In this document: positions 1 to 8,522 of the stretch, in pieces | Numbering within the stretch: position 1 is the first letter of the stretch | How the letters are laid out: the number at the start of each line of letters is the position of its first letter | Assembly (NCBI RefSeq): GCF_003353065.1 | Contig: NZ_CP027806.1 | Coordinates: 3,492,501 to 3,556,500 of the forward strand | DNA from: Cyclonatronum proteinivorum | Lineage (GTDB): Bacteria; Bacteroidota; Rhodothermia; Balneolales; Cyclonatronaceae | DNA length: 64,000 bases | Direction of reading: 5' to 3' | Made by a program: the position numbers and the translations under genes | The notes under the pieces: generated by a model | Databases searched by the model: none | The model's input: the letters and a program-made list of their open reading frames with translations, nothing else | Told to the model about the DNA's origin: nothing

Positions 1-2013
1 TTAGACAATTTTGGCCGGGATTTGACCAAGCTGGCCGAAGAATCCAAATTGGACCCCATCGTAGGACGCGAAAAAGAAATTGAGCGCCTAGCACAGGTTC
101 TGAGTCGCAGAAAGAAAAATAATCCTGTGCTCATCGGTGAACCCGGCGTGGGGAAAACAGCGATTGCCGAAGGGCTTGCGCTGCGTATTGTAGAGCGCAA
201 AGTATCCCGCGTGTTATATGAAAAGCGGGTTGTCGCCCTTGATCTTGCCGCGCTGGTCGCAGGCACGAAATACCGCGGTCAGTTCGAAGAGCGCATGAAA
301 GCGGTCATGACGGAGCTGGAAAAAGTAAGCAACGTCATCCTGTTTATTGATGAGCTTCATACCATTGTAGGTGCCGGCGGCGCTTCCGGGTCGCTCGACG
401 CTTCGAACATGCTCAAGCCTGCGCTCGCACGCGGCGACGTTCAGGCCATAGGCGCGACTACGCTCAATGAGTATCGTCAGTTTATTGAAAAAGACGGTGC
501 GCTCGAGCGTCGGTTCCAGAAAATTATGGTCGATCCCACTACGCCGGATGAAACCGCCATCATTCTGAATCAGATTAAAAACAAGTACGAGAAACATCAC
601 TCGGTTCGCTACACAGACGAAGCCATTGAAGCCTGTGTTAAGCTGACCGACCGTTACGTAACCGATCGCTTCCTGCCCGATAAGGCCATCGACGCCCTTG
701 ATGAAGCGGGTGCCCGCGTACACCTTGCCAATATCACCGTGCCGCAGCACATCATCGATCTCGAAGAGCAAATTGAAAAAGCTACGGAAGAGAAGAACAA
801 GATGGTAAAAAGCCAGCGTTTTGAAGACGCGGCACGCCTGCGGGATACCGAGAAAAAACTCATGGAAGAGCTCGAAAACGCCCAAAAAGACTGGGAAGTC
901 GAGTCCGAGAAAATTGTCTTCGATGTGAATGAAGAAGACGTCGCCAAGGTCGTTGGGATGATGACCGGCATTCCGGTTTCCAAAATCGCGCAGAGTGAAG
1001 GCACCAAGCTTCTCAAAATGCGCGAAGAGCTTACCCGGCAAGTTATAGGTCAGGACGAAGCCATTGTAAAGCTTTCCAAGGCCATACAGCGCACCCGCGC
1101 AGGTCTCAAAGATCCGGCCCGCCCCATTGGTTCGTTTATTTTCCTGGGACCTACAGGCGTCGGAAAGACGGAGCTTGCGAAAAGCCTTTCACGCTATCTG
1201 TTTGATGTGGATGACGCGCTTGTCCGCATTGACATGAGTGAGTACATGGAAAAGTTCTCTGTATCGAGACTTGTCGGAGCGCCCCCGGGCTACGTCGGTT
1301 ACGAAGAAGGCGGCATTCTCACAGAGAAGGTCCGGCGCAAGCCTTACTCGGTAGTACTGCTCGATGAAATTGAGAAAGCACACCCCGATGTATTCAACCT
1401 GCTGCTGCAGGTACTCGACGACGGAATCCTGACCGACTCTCTTGGCCGCAAAGTTGATTTCCGGAACACCATCATTATTATGACATCGAATATTGGTGCA
1501 CGGGATATCAAGAACCTGGGTCGCGGTATCGGTTTCAGCCCGACCGAATCTGCCTTTGACTACGCGAAGATGAAGTCCGTCATTCAAGACGCGCTCCGGA
1601 AGGTTTTCAATCCGGAATTCCTGAACCGCGTTGATGATGTGATTGTCTTCAAGCCGCTCGAAAAAGAAGACATTTTCAAAATTATCGACAATATGGCGGA
1701 CCTGCTCTTTAAGCGAATCCGCGATCTCAACTTCAATGTAGAGATTACCAAAGGTGCTAAGGATTTCCTGAGTGAGAAGGGCTTTGATCCGAAATACGGT
1801 GCCCGGCCCCTGAAGCGTGCCATCCAAAAGTACGTGGAAGATCCGCTCGCAGAAGAGCTGCTGTCCGCTCAAAAGGAAGAAGGTGCAACCATCCGGATTA
1901 AGATGAACGCTTCGCGCGATAATCTCACCTTTGAGTGGAAGAGCCCGGAACAGTCAGGTGGAAGCGAAAGCGAAACAACGGACGAAGAAGAGACAAGCTC
2001 CAAAGAAGCCTGA
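1..2013 (+). CDS. clpC: ATP-dependent Clp protease ATPase subunit ClpC (5' end missing)
   Basis: The reading frame is open from the first base, so the N-terminal part (the Clp_N repeat domain in this family) lies before the window. Visible parts in order: AAA+ domain 1 with Walker A GEPGVGKTA and Walker B VILFIDELHT, a middle region containing a UVR-like motif (around SQRFEDAARLRD), and AAA+ domain 2 with Walker A GPTGVGKTE and VVLLDEIEKAHPDV, then a Clp D2-small domain. The UVR-type linker points to ClpC rather than ClpA or ClpB. ClpC unfolds substrates and feeds them to ClpP in the cytoplasm. The C-terminus is an acidic Ser/Glu-rich tail. A strong terminator follows about 35 bp after the stop, so clpC is the last gene of its transcript. 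Confidence 0.95.
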   Translation, partial: LDNFGRDLTKLAEESKLDPIVGREKEIERLAQVLSRRKKNNPVLIGEPGVGKTAIAEGLALRIVERKVSRVLYEKRVVALDLAALVAGTKYRGQFEERMKAVMTELEKVSNVILFIDELHTIVGAGGASGSLDASNMLKPALARGDVQAIGATTLNEYRQFIEKDGALERRFQKIMVDPTTPDETAIILNQIKNKYEKHHSVRYTDEAIEACVKLTDRYVTDRFLPDKAIDALDEAGARVHLANITVPQHIIDLEEQIEKATEEKNKMVKSQRFEDAARLRDTEKKLMEELENAQKDWEVESEKIVFDVNEEDVAKVVGMMTGIPVSKIAQSEGTKLLKMREELTRQVIGQDEAIVKLSKAIQRTRAGLKDPARPIGSFIFLGPTGVGKTELAKSLSRYLFDVDDALVRIDMSEYMEKFSVSRLVGAPPGYVGYEEGGILTEKVRRKPYSVVLLDEIEKAHPDVFNLLLQVLDDGILTDSLGRKVDFRNTIIIMTSNIGARDIKNLGRGIGFSPTESAFDYAKMKSVIQDALRKVFNPEFLNRVDDVIVFKPLEKEDIFKIIDNMADLLFKRIRDLNFNVEITKGAKDFLSEKGFDPKYGARPLKRAIQKYVEDPLAEELLSAQKEEGATIRIKMNASRDNLTFEWKSPEQSGGSESETTDEEETSSKEA

Positions 2014-2044
2014 CATCCGCTTTCATTCCGTAACAGCGCTATAT

Positions 2045-2085
2045 GAAAAAAGCCTGAGCATGTTCATAGTGCTCAGGCTTTTTTT
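2045..2085 (+). terminator. Rho-independent terminator after clpC
   Basis: Perfect 9-bp stem GCCTGAGCA / TGCTCAGGC with a 9-nt loop, preceded by an A run and followed by a T run. The A and T runs could make it partly bidirectional. Confidence 0.9.
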
Positions 2086-2343
2086 GTTGAGAAAATTTAA
2101 AGGCTTAGGGATAACGCTCTTTTACATCAAAACCGGCACTTTAGGACAGTGCTTCGCGTTGCTATGTGCTCAATATTAACCTAAAATTATATTAGCGGTC
2201 ACTGTGTTGACTTAGCTGATAAAAGGGACTACCTTAAAATAGTCCCATTACCCTAAACGAATTATAAGAAAAATGGACGAAACGCATAGGTGCTTTACCG
2301 CACGCATGTTTTATCCTAATTGCAGATTTGTTCAGGACGCGCT
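2086..2343. other. Gene-free stretch between clpC and the MgtE-N-like gene
   Basis: No convincing coding frame. It holds one small inverted repeat, GGGACTA / TAGTCCC near 2227-2248, with only a weak T-rich flank on the minus strand. I see nothing else I can name. Confidence 0.5.
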
Positions 2344-2398
2344 GCATTTGATGACTTATTTCCGGACTTAAACCGGACGGTCTTAATACATCAAATGC
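2344..2398 (+). promoter_or_regulatory. Two-tier stem-loop leader upstream of the MgtE-N-like gene
   Basis: A perfect 10-bp outer inverted repeat, GCATTTGATG (2344-2353) with CATCAAATGC (2389-2398), encloses an inner hairpin TCCGG / CCGGA (2361-2377). The structure ends 37 nt before the ATG at 2436 and has no following T run, so it is not a simple terminator. An RNA leader or an operator are both possible. It does not match a riboswitch class I recognise. Confidence 0.45.
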
Positions 2399-2435
2399 GG
2401 CTCGTTAAACCTAAACAGCCAAATTTTGATGTACT

Positions 2436-2807
2436 ATGAACACCTATCCCTTTCCAAAAGGCGGAGCCGCTGAGCTGTATGATTTCAGCAACCTTTATGA
2501 GCTTCGCAATGCCTGCTACAATCTCGATACGGAGAAAATTATACACTACGCCAATTCAGCTGACACTGACGAGGTGATTTCGCTGCTTCTTGTACTTGAA
2601 GGCGAAAAAAAGCGCGCGCTTATCAACGGACTTTCCGTAGCGTCCATTCTCGATGTTGCAGAAGATCTTCATGTAAGTGAGCTCGCAAACTTGCTGGATG
2701 AACTTGATGAGCGCAAGCGAACCCAAATTATGGGTCAGCTTTCGGATCATACGCTTTACCGGCTGGGTTCCATGAAGAAGCTTTTTTTGAAATCCAGGAC
2801 GGAGTGA
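2436..2807 (+). CDS. Small MgtE N-terminal-domain-like protein
   Basis: 123 residues, no signal peptide and no membrane segment. From about residue 20 onward it consists of short amphipathic helices with the spacing of the MgtE_N (armadillo-like) domain, such as EVISLLLVLEGEKKRALI and ELANLLDELDERKRTQIM. This resembles the cytoplasmic N-domain of the full MgtE at 18945-20345, but without the CBS pair and the membrane domain. The function is unknown; a free-standing scaffold or regulator is possible. The gene is monocistronic, with its own structured leader and a terminator about 50 bp after the stop. The assignment rests on helix pattern, not on a database match. Confidence 0.55.
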   Translation: MNTYPFPKGGAAELYDFSNLYELRNACYNLDTEKIIHYANSADTDEVISLLLVLEGEKKRALINGLSVASILDVAEDLHVSELANLLDELDERKRTQIMGQLSDHTLYRLGSMKKLFLKSRTE

Positions 2808-2855
2808 ATCCTTAGGGATCGACCTTAACCGGTGCTCAACAAGCCCCTAAAGGTA

Positions 2856-2894
2856 AAAAGCCTGCCTGAGCATGATGTTCAGGCAGGTTTTTTT
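2856..2894 (+). terminator. Rho-independent terminator after the MgtE-N-like gene
   Basis: 10-bp stem CCTGCCTGAG / TTCAGGCAGG (one G-U pair), 7-to-8-nt loop, followed by eight T residues. Confidence 0.9.
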
Positions 2895-3010
2895 TATTTC
2901 GGTAAGGAGCAAGTTCAGCATTCGGAAGTAGCCGGATACCCGTCAATCGCGCTGCAGGCCGAATCAATCGTATTTTGGAAAGGGCCGGATGCCCGAAGCG
3001 CGCGGCCTAA

Positions 3011-3097
3011 CCCAAAAAGCAAGGGCCCCATCTTAGGCTTACCAACGCACAATCTACCAAGAAGCCCTTGATGTTCTCGGAGTTTTACCCAAAAAAA
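3011..3097 (-). repeat. Terminator-associated intergenic repeat, copy R1
   Basis: Member of the ten-copy family described in the findings. Read on the minus strand it starts with a T run and GGGTAAAACTCCGAGAACATC and ends with CCCTTGCTTTTTGGG. It abuts the terminator of the RND gene and has the same orientation as that gene. Confidence 0.85.
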
Positions 3098-3131
3098 TAA
3101 AAACCGGAACAGCTGTGCAGCGGGGTTCCGG
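3091..3131 (-). terminator. Terminator of the RND efflux operon
   Basis: Stem CCGGAAC / GTTCCGG with a 14-nt loop, followed on the minus strand by a T-rich run that is also the left end of repeat R1. Confidence 0.75.
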
Positions 3132-3160
3132 GCTACAGGGGCCGGAATTGCCCGCCATCA

Positions 3161-6100
3161 TCAGGCGGTTTCGGTTTGCAGGCGGGGCTTTACTTCGAGG
3201 TCGTAATCTTCGATGTTAATGCTGCGGTTTGCGCCTTCTTTGGAGAAGTAGGAGTATATGGCGGGGATCACAAAAAGCGTGAGGAGGCTTGCAAACAGAA
3301 GGCCGCCGATGATGGCGATACCCATGGAAACCCGGCTTTCACTTCCGGCGCCAAGGGCGAGGGCAATCGGCAGCACGCCCAGCACGGTTGAGAGGCTCGT
3401 CATGAGAATCGGGCGGAAGCGGGCGGCGGCGGCGTCCTGAATGGCCTCCATTACAGAGAGGCCGGCTTCTTTGCGCTGATTGGCGAATTCGACAATCAGG
3501 ATGGCGTTTTTGGTTACAAGGCCAATCAGCATGATCATACCGATTTGTGAGAAGATGTTGATGGTTTGACCAAAGAAGTACAGGGTCATGAGCGCGCCGC
3601 CGATGGCGAGGGGCACCGTAAACAGAATGGTGAAGGGATCGCGGAAGCTTTCGAACTGCGCGGCAAGGATGAGATAAATCAGCACGACGGCCAGCATGAA
3701 GGCGTAGAGAAGGCTGTCTGAGCTTTCCTGAAAATCGCGGGAGGTTCCGGTGAGGGAGGTCGCGAAGGTGTCGTCGAGCTCGCTTGCCGCTATGCGGTCC
3801 ATGGCGTTAATGCCATCCCCGAGCGAGTAGCCGCTTGCCAGCCCTGCCGACACGGTTGCGGATACGAAACGGTTAAAGCGGAACAGCTGCGGCGGATTGT
3901 TGTCTTCACTGATGGTGATGAGGTTATCGAGCTGAATGAGCTGTCCGCTTTCTGAGCGCACATAGATGGAGGCCAAATCGCGCGGATCGTTGCGGAAGGC
4001 CCGCCCCATCTGCCCGATGACTTCGTACTGCTTGCCGTTCATGATGAAGTAGTCGAAGCGCTGTCCGCTGAAGGCAAGCTGCAGGGTTTGCGCAACATCG
4101 CGGATGGATACGCCCAGCGCCCTTGCCCGTTCCCGGTTGATTTCAATGCTGAGCTCGGGTTTGTTGAATTTGAGATCGACATCCACAACGGAAAAGGTGG
4201 GGTCGTCGGCAGCGGCGTCCATGAAGCGTGGCAGGTATTCGCGCAGCTTTTCGAAGTTAGGGGCCTGAATCACGTACTGCACCGGCAGGCCGCCCCGCTG
4301 CGCGCGAATGCTTTGCTCCTGCGTTACAAAGCCGCGGGCTGCCGTGTGGTTTCGGAGCAAATCCGAAACATGGTCAGCCACTTCAAACTGTGAGCGGGAG
4401 CGCTCGGAGGGGTCTTTGAGGATGACGTTCACAAAAGCCGAGTTGACCGAGCTTGTTGCGCCAAAGCCGGGGGAGGTCACCGATATGATGGCTTCAAGTT
4501 CAGGCACTTCTTCATTGAGGGCCGCAACAACTTCATCAACATAATCATCCATGTACTGAAAGGTGACGCCTTCCGGACCTGTGGCGAAAATGCGCATGCG
4601 GCTGCGATCTTCGAGGGGCGAGAGCTCCTGCTGCAGGTTCAGACCGAAGTAGGCAATCATCCCCCCTGCGGCCAGAATGATGAGGAAGGCCGCCCACCGG
4701 ACTTTTATGAATGCGCCCAGTGCCTTGCGGTAGCCGCTGTTCAGGGCCACATAAAACGGCTCAGTGACGCGGTGAATCCAGGATTCGCGCTCGCGTTTTT
4801 TGAGGATTTTCGAGCAAAGCATGGGCGAGAGCGAAAGCGCTACAAAGGAAGAAATGACGACCGCACCGGCCAGCACCAGTCCGAACTCGCGGAACAGGCG
4901 GCCTGTGAGGCCTTCCAGGAAAATCACCGGCAGAAACACCGCAACAAGCGCCGTTGTCGTGGAAACGACCGCAAAAAAGATTTCGCGGGAGCCTTTGAGT
5001 CCGGCTTCGATGGGATTCATCCCCATCTCAATTTTGGCGTAGATGTTTTCCATGACCACGATGGCGTCATCAACGACCAGACCAATGGCCAGCACCAGTC
5101 CGAGCATGGTGAGTACGTTGATGGAAAAGCCGAGGATGAACATCACAAAAAAGGCCCCGATCAGCGCGATGGGAATCACGATGATGGGGATGAGCGTCGT
5201 GCGCCAGTCCCGAAGGAACATAAAGATGATGAGCATTACGAGTCCGAAGGCGATGAAAATCGTTTGCCGCACTTCCGCGATGGAGGCCCTGATGTACTCG
5301 GTGACATCAAAGCCGATGGCTACGCTTACGTCTTCCGGCAGGTCGCGTTTGATAACTTCGAGCCGGTTATAAAATTCGTCAGCAATGGCGATGTTATTGG
5401 CGCCCGGCTGCGGCACGAGCACGACACCGACCATGGGGATCCCGTCGCGTTTCAGGATGGTGCGCTCGTTTTGCGGGCCGAGCATAGCAAGACCGACATC
5501 CCGGAAACGCACAATGTCATCCCCGTTTTGCCGGATAATCATATTGTTGAACTCTTCCGGTGTGCTCAGCCGGCTCAGGGTGCGCACCGTGAGCTCGGTA
5601 CTCGCCCCTTCGATACGGCCGGAAGGCAGCTCCACATTTTGGGCCGCGAGTGCGTTGCGGATATCAATGGGCGTCAGGCCGTAGGCGGCAAGCCGTGAAG
5701 GCTCCATCCACAGCCGCATGGAGTAGCGTTTCTGCCCCCAAATATTGACTTCACTCACGCCCGGGATGGTTTCGAACCGCTCCTTGAATTCCGTGATGGC
5801 AAACTCGGTCAGCTCCATCATATCCCGCAAATCACTGCGCACATTCAGGAAAACGATAGGGCTGCTGTCGGCGTCGGCCTTTGAAACGATGGGGTTATCT
5901 ACGTCGGGCGGCAGCCGCCGGATGGAGCGGGAAACCCGGTCACGCACATCATTGGCGGCAGCTTCCATATCAATACCGAGCTCGAACTCCACCGTGATGG
6001 TACTCCTGCCTTCGCGCGACACGGATGTCATCGTGCGAATGCCCGCAATGCCGTTGATGGACTCTTCGAGCGGCTCGGTGATTTGCGATTCCACAATATC

Positions 6101-6271
6101 GGCATTGGCGCCGGTATAATTGGTCGTTACAGTCACGATAGGCGGATCGACCGCGGGATATTCCCGGACACCAAGGTAGTTATAGCCAATTACGCCGAAG
6201 AGAATGATGGTGATGGCCATGACCGAAGCCAGAACGGGACGGCGTATGCTGAGTGACGAAAGACTGCTCAT
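3161..6271 (-). CDS. RND-family efflux transporter, inner-membrane pump (AcrB/MexB type)
   Basis: 1036 residues, the usual length for an HAE1-type proton-driven drug exporter. TM1 follows the start (RRPVLASVMAITIILFG). TM4 carries the proton-relay pair in GLVVDDAIVV near residue 400, and the conserved lysine of TM10 is in GLVTKNAILIVEFA. Two large periplasmic porter/docking regions lie after TM1 and TM7. The pump would work with a periplasmic adaptor and an outer-membrane TolC-like channel; the adaptor is the gene just upstream (21-bp gap), and no channel gene is visible here. Substrate cannot be told from sequence. The ATG is the only start that gives a complete TM1. Confidence 0.95.
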   Translation of the reverse strand: MSSLSSLSIRRPVLASVMAITIILFGVIGYNYLGVREYPAVDPPIVTVTTNYTGANADIVESQITEPLEESINGIAGIRTMTSVSREGRSTITVEFELGIDMEAAANDVRDRVSRSIRRLPPDVDNPIVSKADADSSPIVFLNVRSDLRDMMELTEFAITEFKERFETIPGVSEVNIWGQKRYSMRLWMEPSRLAAYGLTPIDIRNALAAQNVELPSGRIEGASTELTVRTLSRLSTPEEFNNMIIRQNGDDIVRFRDVGLAMLGPQNERTILKRDGIPMVGVVLVPQPGANNIAIADEFYNRLEVIKRDLPEDVSVAIGFDVTEYIRASIAEVRQTIFIAFGLVMLIIFMFLRDWRTTLIPIIVIPIALIGAFFVMFILGFSINVLTMLGLVLAIGLVVDDAIVVMENIYAKIEMGMNPIEAGLKGSREIFFAVVSTTTALVAVFLPVIFLEGLTGRLFREFGLVLAGAVVISSFVALSLSPMLCSKILKKRERESWIHRVTEPFYVALNSGYRKALGAFIKVRWAAFLIILAAGGMIAYFGLNLQQELSPLEDRSRMRIFATGPEGVTFQYMDDYVDEVVAALNEEVPELEAIISVTSPGFGATSSVNSAFVNVILKDPSERSRSQFEVADHVSDLLRNHTAARGFVTQEQSIRAQRGGLPVQYVIQAPNFEKLREYLPRFMDAAADDPTFSVVDVDLKFNKPELSIEINRERARALGVSIRDVAQTLQLAFSGQRFDYFIMNGKQYEVIGQMGRAFRNDPRDLASIYVRSESGQLIQLDNLITISEDNNPPQLFRFNRFVSATVSAGLASGYSLGDGINAMDRIAASELDDTFATSLTGTSRDFQESSDSLLYAFMLAVVLIYLILAAQFESFRDPFTILFTVPLAIGGALMTLYFFGQTINIFSQIGMIMLIGLVTKNAILIVEFANQRKEAGLSVMEAIQDAAAARFRPILMTSLSTVLGVLPIALALGAGSESRVSMGIAIIGGLLFASLLTLFVIPAIYSYFSKEGANRSINIEDYDLEVKPRLQTETA

Positions 6272-6292
6272 AAGATGTTGTTACGTTTGGGG

Positions 6293-7396
6293 TTATTGCT
6301 GTGCGGAGCTGCGGATTTCTGCGATACGGACATCCATGCCCGGCCGAAGCTGCAACATGCCGGTCGTCAGAAGCGTGTCGCCCTGCGCAAGGCCTTCGGT
6401 GATATGCACGCGACGGTCGGTTCTGACGCCGATTTCAACCTGACGGCGCTCGGCCTTGCCGTTGCGGTACACATACACGCTTTGCCCGCCCATTTCCGGA
6501 ATGATGGCTTCGGAAGGTGCCATCAGCGCCCGGTCGATGGCACGAAGCGCAAGGTCCACTTCAACAAAGGCCCCGGGCAGGAGTACGTTATCGGTGTTTT
6601 CAGCAACACCCCGCAGGCGCAGCGTCCGGGTGTCCGGCTCAACCCGCGGCTGAATCGCATAGACTTCGCCATCATAGGTATTTTCGGAACCCTGCCGGTT
6701 GAAGCGGAACGCCTGCCCCTGCACAACCATGCCCGAAAACCGCTCCGGAACCGAAAAGTCAACCTTCACCCGGTTGACTTTCTGCAGCTCTGTGATGTAC
6801 GTCTGTGGCGTAATGTAGCTGCCGGGAGAAATGGCCCGAAGTCCGATAATACCATCGAAGGGCGCACGAATTTCCGTTTGAGCGATACGCGCATTAATGA
6901 GATCAATTTCCGCCTGAATGACCATCAGCTCATTGAGCGCGGTATCGTACTCCTGCTGCGAAGTGGCATTTCGCTCGAGAAGAGACGCCATGCGCTGTTC
7001 TCTGATTTCGGCCAGATTCCGGCGGTATTGTGCCCGGCGCAACTCCGCCTGCAGATCCGCGTCATTGATTTTCACCAGTAGATTTCCGGCATTAACCAGC
7101 TCACCTTCCGTAAAATTAATGCTTGTTACCCGCCCGGAGACTTCCGCCTGAAGCGTCACGCTCTCATCCGCGACAACCGTGCCGGTGGAGCTGATCCGGT
7201 TTTCAAAGGTTTGGGGCTCCATCACAACGGCACGCACCGCGAGACGCCGGTCATTTTGCTGTGGCGCGGTCTGCGGCTGAGCCGAAACCGTGCCTGCCCC
7301 CCCATCATCCCCGCCGCTAAGCCGGGGCAATAATAATGAAAACAAAAGCACTGCGCCAGCAAGGGCAGTGAGAACACCAACCGTCAGTTTATTCAT
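6293..7396 (-). CDS. RND periplasmic adaptor subunit (membrane fusion protein)
   Basis: 367 residues with the chosen start. Layout: N-terminal signal/anchor (VGVLTALAGAVLLFSLLLP), lipoyl/biotinyl half-motif, a coiled-coil alpha-hairpin (around ELRRAQYRRNLAEIREQRM to INARIAQTEIRAPFDG), second lipoyl half ending RAPFDGIIGLRAISPGSYI, then beta-barrel and membrane-proximal domains. It bridges the pump at 3161-6271 and an outer-membrane channel. The frame is open to an upstream ATG at 7477, but an AGGA sits about 8 nt before the ATG at 7396 and the hydrophobic segment follows at once, so I take 7396; 7402 is a near alternative. First gene of a two-gene operon. Confidence 0.92.
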   Translation of the reverse strand: MNKLTVGVLTALAGAVLLFSLLLPRLSGGDDGGAGTVSAQPQTAPQQNDRRLAVRAVVMEPQTFENRISSTGTVVADESVTLQAEVSGRVTSINFTEGELVNAGNLLVKINDADLQAELRRAQYRRNLAEIREQRMASLLERNATSQQEYDTALNELMVIQAEIDLINARIAQTEIRAPFDGIIGLRAISPGSYITPQTYITELQKVNRVKVDFSVPERFSGMVVQGQAFRFNRQGSENTYDGEVYAIQPRVEPDTRTLRLRGVAENTDNVLLPGAFVEVDLALRAIDRALMAPSEAIIPEMGGQSVYVYRNGKAERRQVEIGVRTDRRVHITEGLAQGDTLLTTGMLQLRPGMDVRIAEIRSSAQQ

Positions 7397-7645
7397 ACGC
7401 ATTTTCCTGAAATTCAATACATTCAATATCTTACACGAAGGGCAAATACCTGCTGCCCGGAATAGTTGTCGTAACAAGGAAAATGCTGAGATTGTTAAAC
7501 AATCATTGTTAAAAAATGTGGATATGCCCCCAATCCGCTAACATCAGGCGGCAGGCTTGTAATAAGTTGATGAACCATCCGGACACACGCTGCCCACATC
7601 AACCTACTTTGACCTGAACAGGCCGCGTATTCAGGCACAGCTTTG

Positions 7646-7731
7646 TTTTTTTGGGTAAACTCCGTGAACATCAATGCCTTCGTGGCAGATCAGGAGTTCC
7701 TAAGCCTAAGATGGGTCCCTTGCTTTTTGGG
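7646..7731 (+). repeat. Terminator-associated intergenic repeat, copy R2
   Basis: T run, GGGTAAACTCCGTGAACATC, a small hairpin TGCC-TTCGT-GGCA, and the right end CCCTTGCTTTTTGGG. A weak hairpin (CCTGAA / TTCAGG) precedes it, but no plus-strand gene ends here. The rest of 7397-7796 holds only the upstream region of the efflux operon and nothing else I can identify. Confidence 0.85.
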
Positions 7732-7796
7732 AGAGCACACCAACCCTTCTTTCCCGGAAACCGCAGCTTAGCGACTCTCCCCCTTCCCCCGCCCCT

Positions 7797-8411
7797 TCAC
7801 TTAATCCGAATAATCTTGTCGCACAAATCAAGCTCGCGGCTTTCGTTGCTTGCGATGATGAGCGTCTGACCTTCTTCACGGGCTTTGGCCGTAACGGATC
7901 CGATGTAGGCGAAACCAGCGGTATCAAGATTGGTGCCGGGCTCATCGAGTAACAGAAATGGCGTTTTCTTGATCAGCGCCGAAACAAGCCGGACCCGCTG
8001 CTGCTGCCCCGAACTGAGCTGCCCGTACCAGGTTTCGGTTTTGGCTTGGAGTCCGGTAACGCTCAGCTGTGCCCGGATCTCATCATCGCCCACAGCCCGA
8101 CCGGAAAGTTCGCACACCAGCCGGATATTTTCGGTACAGCTAAGCTCATTATACATCCGGATATAGGGCGCCGAAAAGCCGAGCTGCCGGTACAGCTGCT
8201 GCGGCTTGAGCGGACTGCCTTCCACTTCCCAGCTGATCTTTCCCGCGTCAGGGCGGATGAGCCCTGCAATGCATTTCATCAGGGTAGATTTACCGCTACC
8301 GTTCGGTCCCGCAACGCCATGTACGCCGGGCCCGATTTCTGCTTCAATCCGGCGAAAAATCACGGATTGCCCGAATTTTTTTGATATTTTATTCAGAATA
8401 ATTTGCTGCAT
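7797..8411 (-). CDS. ABC transporter ATP-binding protein, CcmA-like
   Basis: 204 residues, a minimal nucleotide-binding domain. Walker A GPNGSGKST is near residue 36, the signature is variant (LSSGQQQRVRL), Walker B is FLLLDEP, and the switch region is IIASNESREL, where the usual His of the H-loop appears to be Asn. Length and sequence resemble CcmA-type heme-exporter ATPases. No permease gene is adjacent, so the partner is unknown. The family assignment beyond 'ABC ATPase' is an inference. Confidence 0.8.
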   Translation of the reverse strand: MQQIILNKISKKFGQSVIFRRIEAEIGPGVHGVAGPNGSGKSTLMKCIAGLIRPDAGKISWEVEGSPLKPQQLYRQLGFSAPYIRMYNELSCTENIRLVCELSGRAVGDDEIRAQLSVTGLQAKTETWYGQLSSGQQQRVRLVSALIKKTPFLLLDEPGTNLDTAGFAYIGSVTAKAREEGQTLIIASNESRELDLCDKIIRIK

Positions 8412-8522
8412 ACGGTTAAGGTACTACGCAACACTGCTCAAGTACAAGTAAGAGTTTACAAGCCTGCTGTGTGCATTTTTTCCACATGAATACTCTTCAC
8501 CAAACGCCAACTCAGTGCCCGC

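Noticed and set aside
4772-5698. Long open frame (about 308 codons) antisense to the RND pump gene; similar cases at 11284-12276, 12879-13925 and 61246-62442
   Set aside because: These are mirror frames of strongly coding GC-rich genes; their translations are low-complexity and have no family resemblance.
7651-7869. Small proteins starting MGKLREHQ... encoded inside several repeat copies
   Set aside because: The frame is not kept between copies and has no start signals, so it is a by-product of the repeat sequence.
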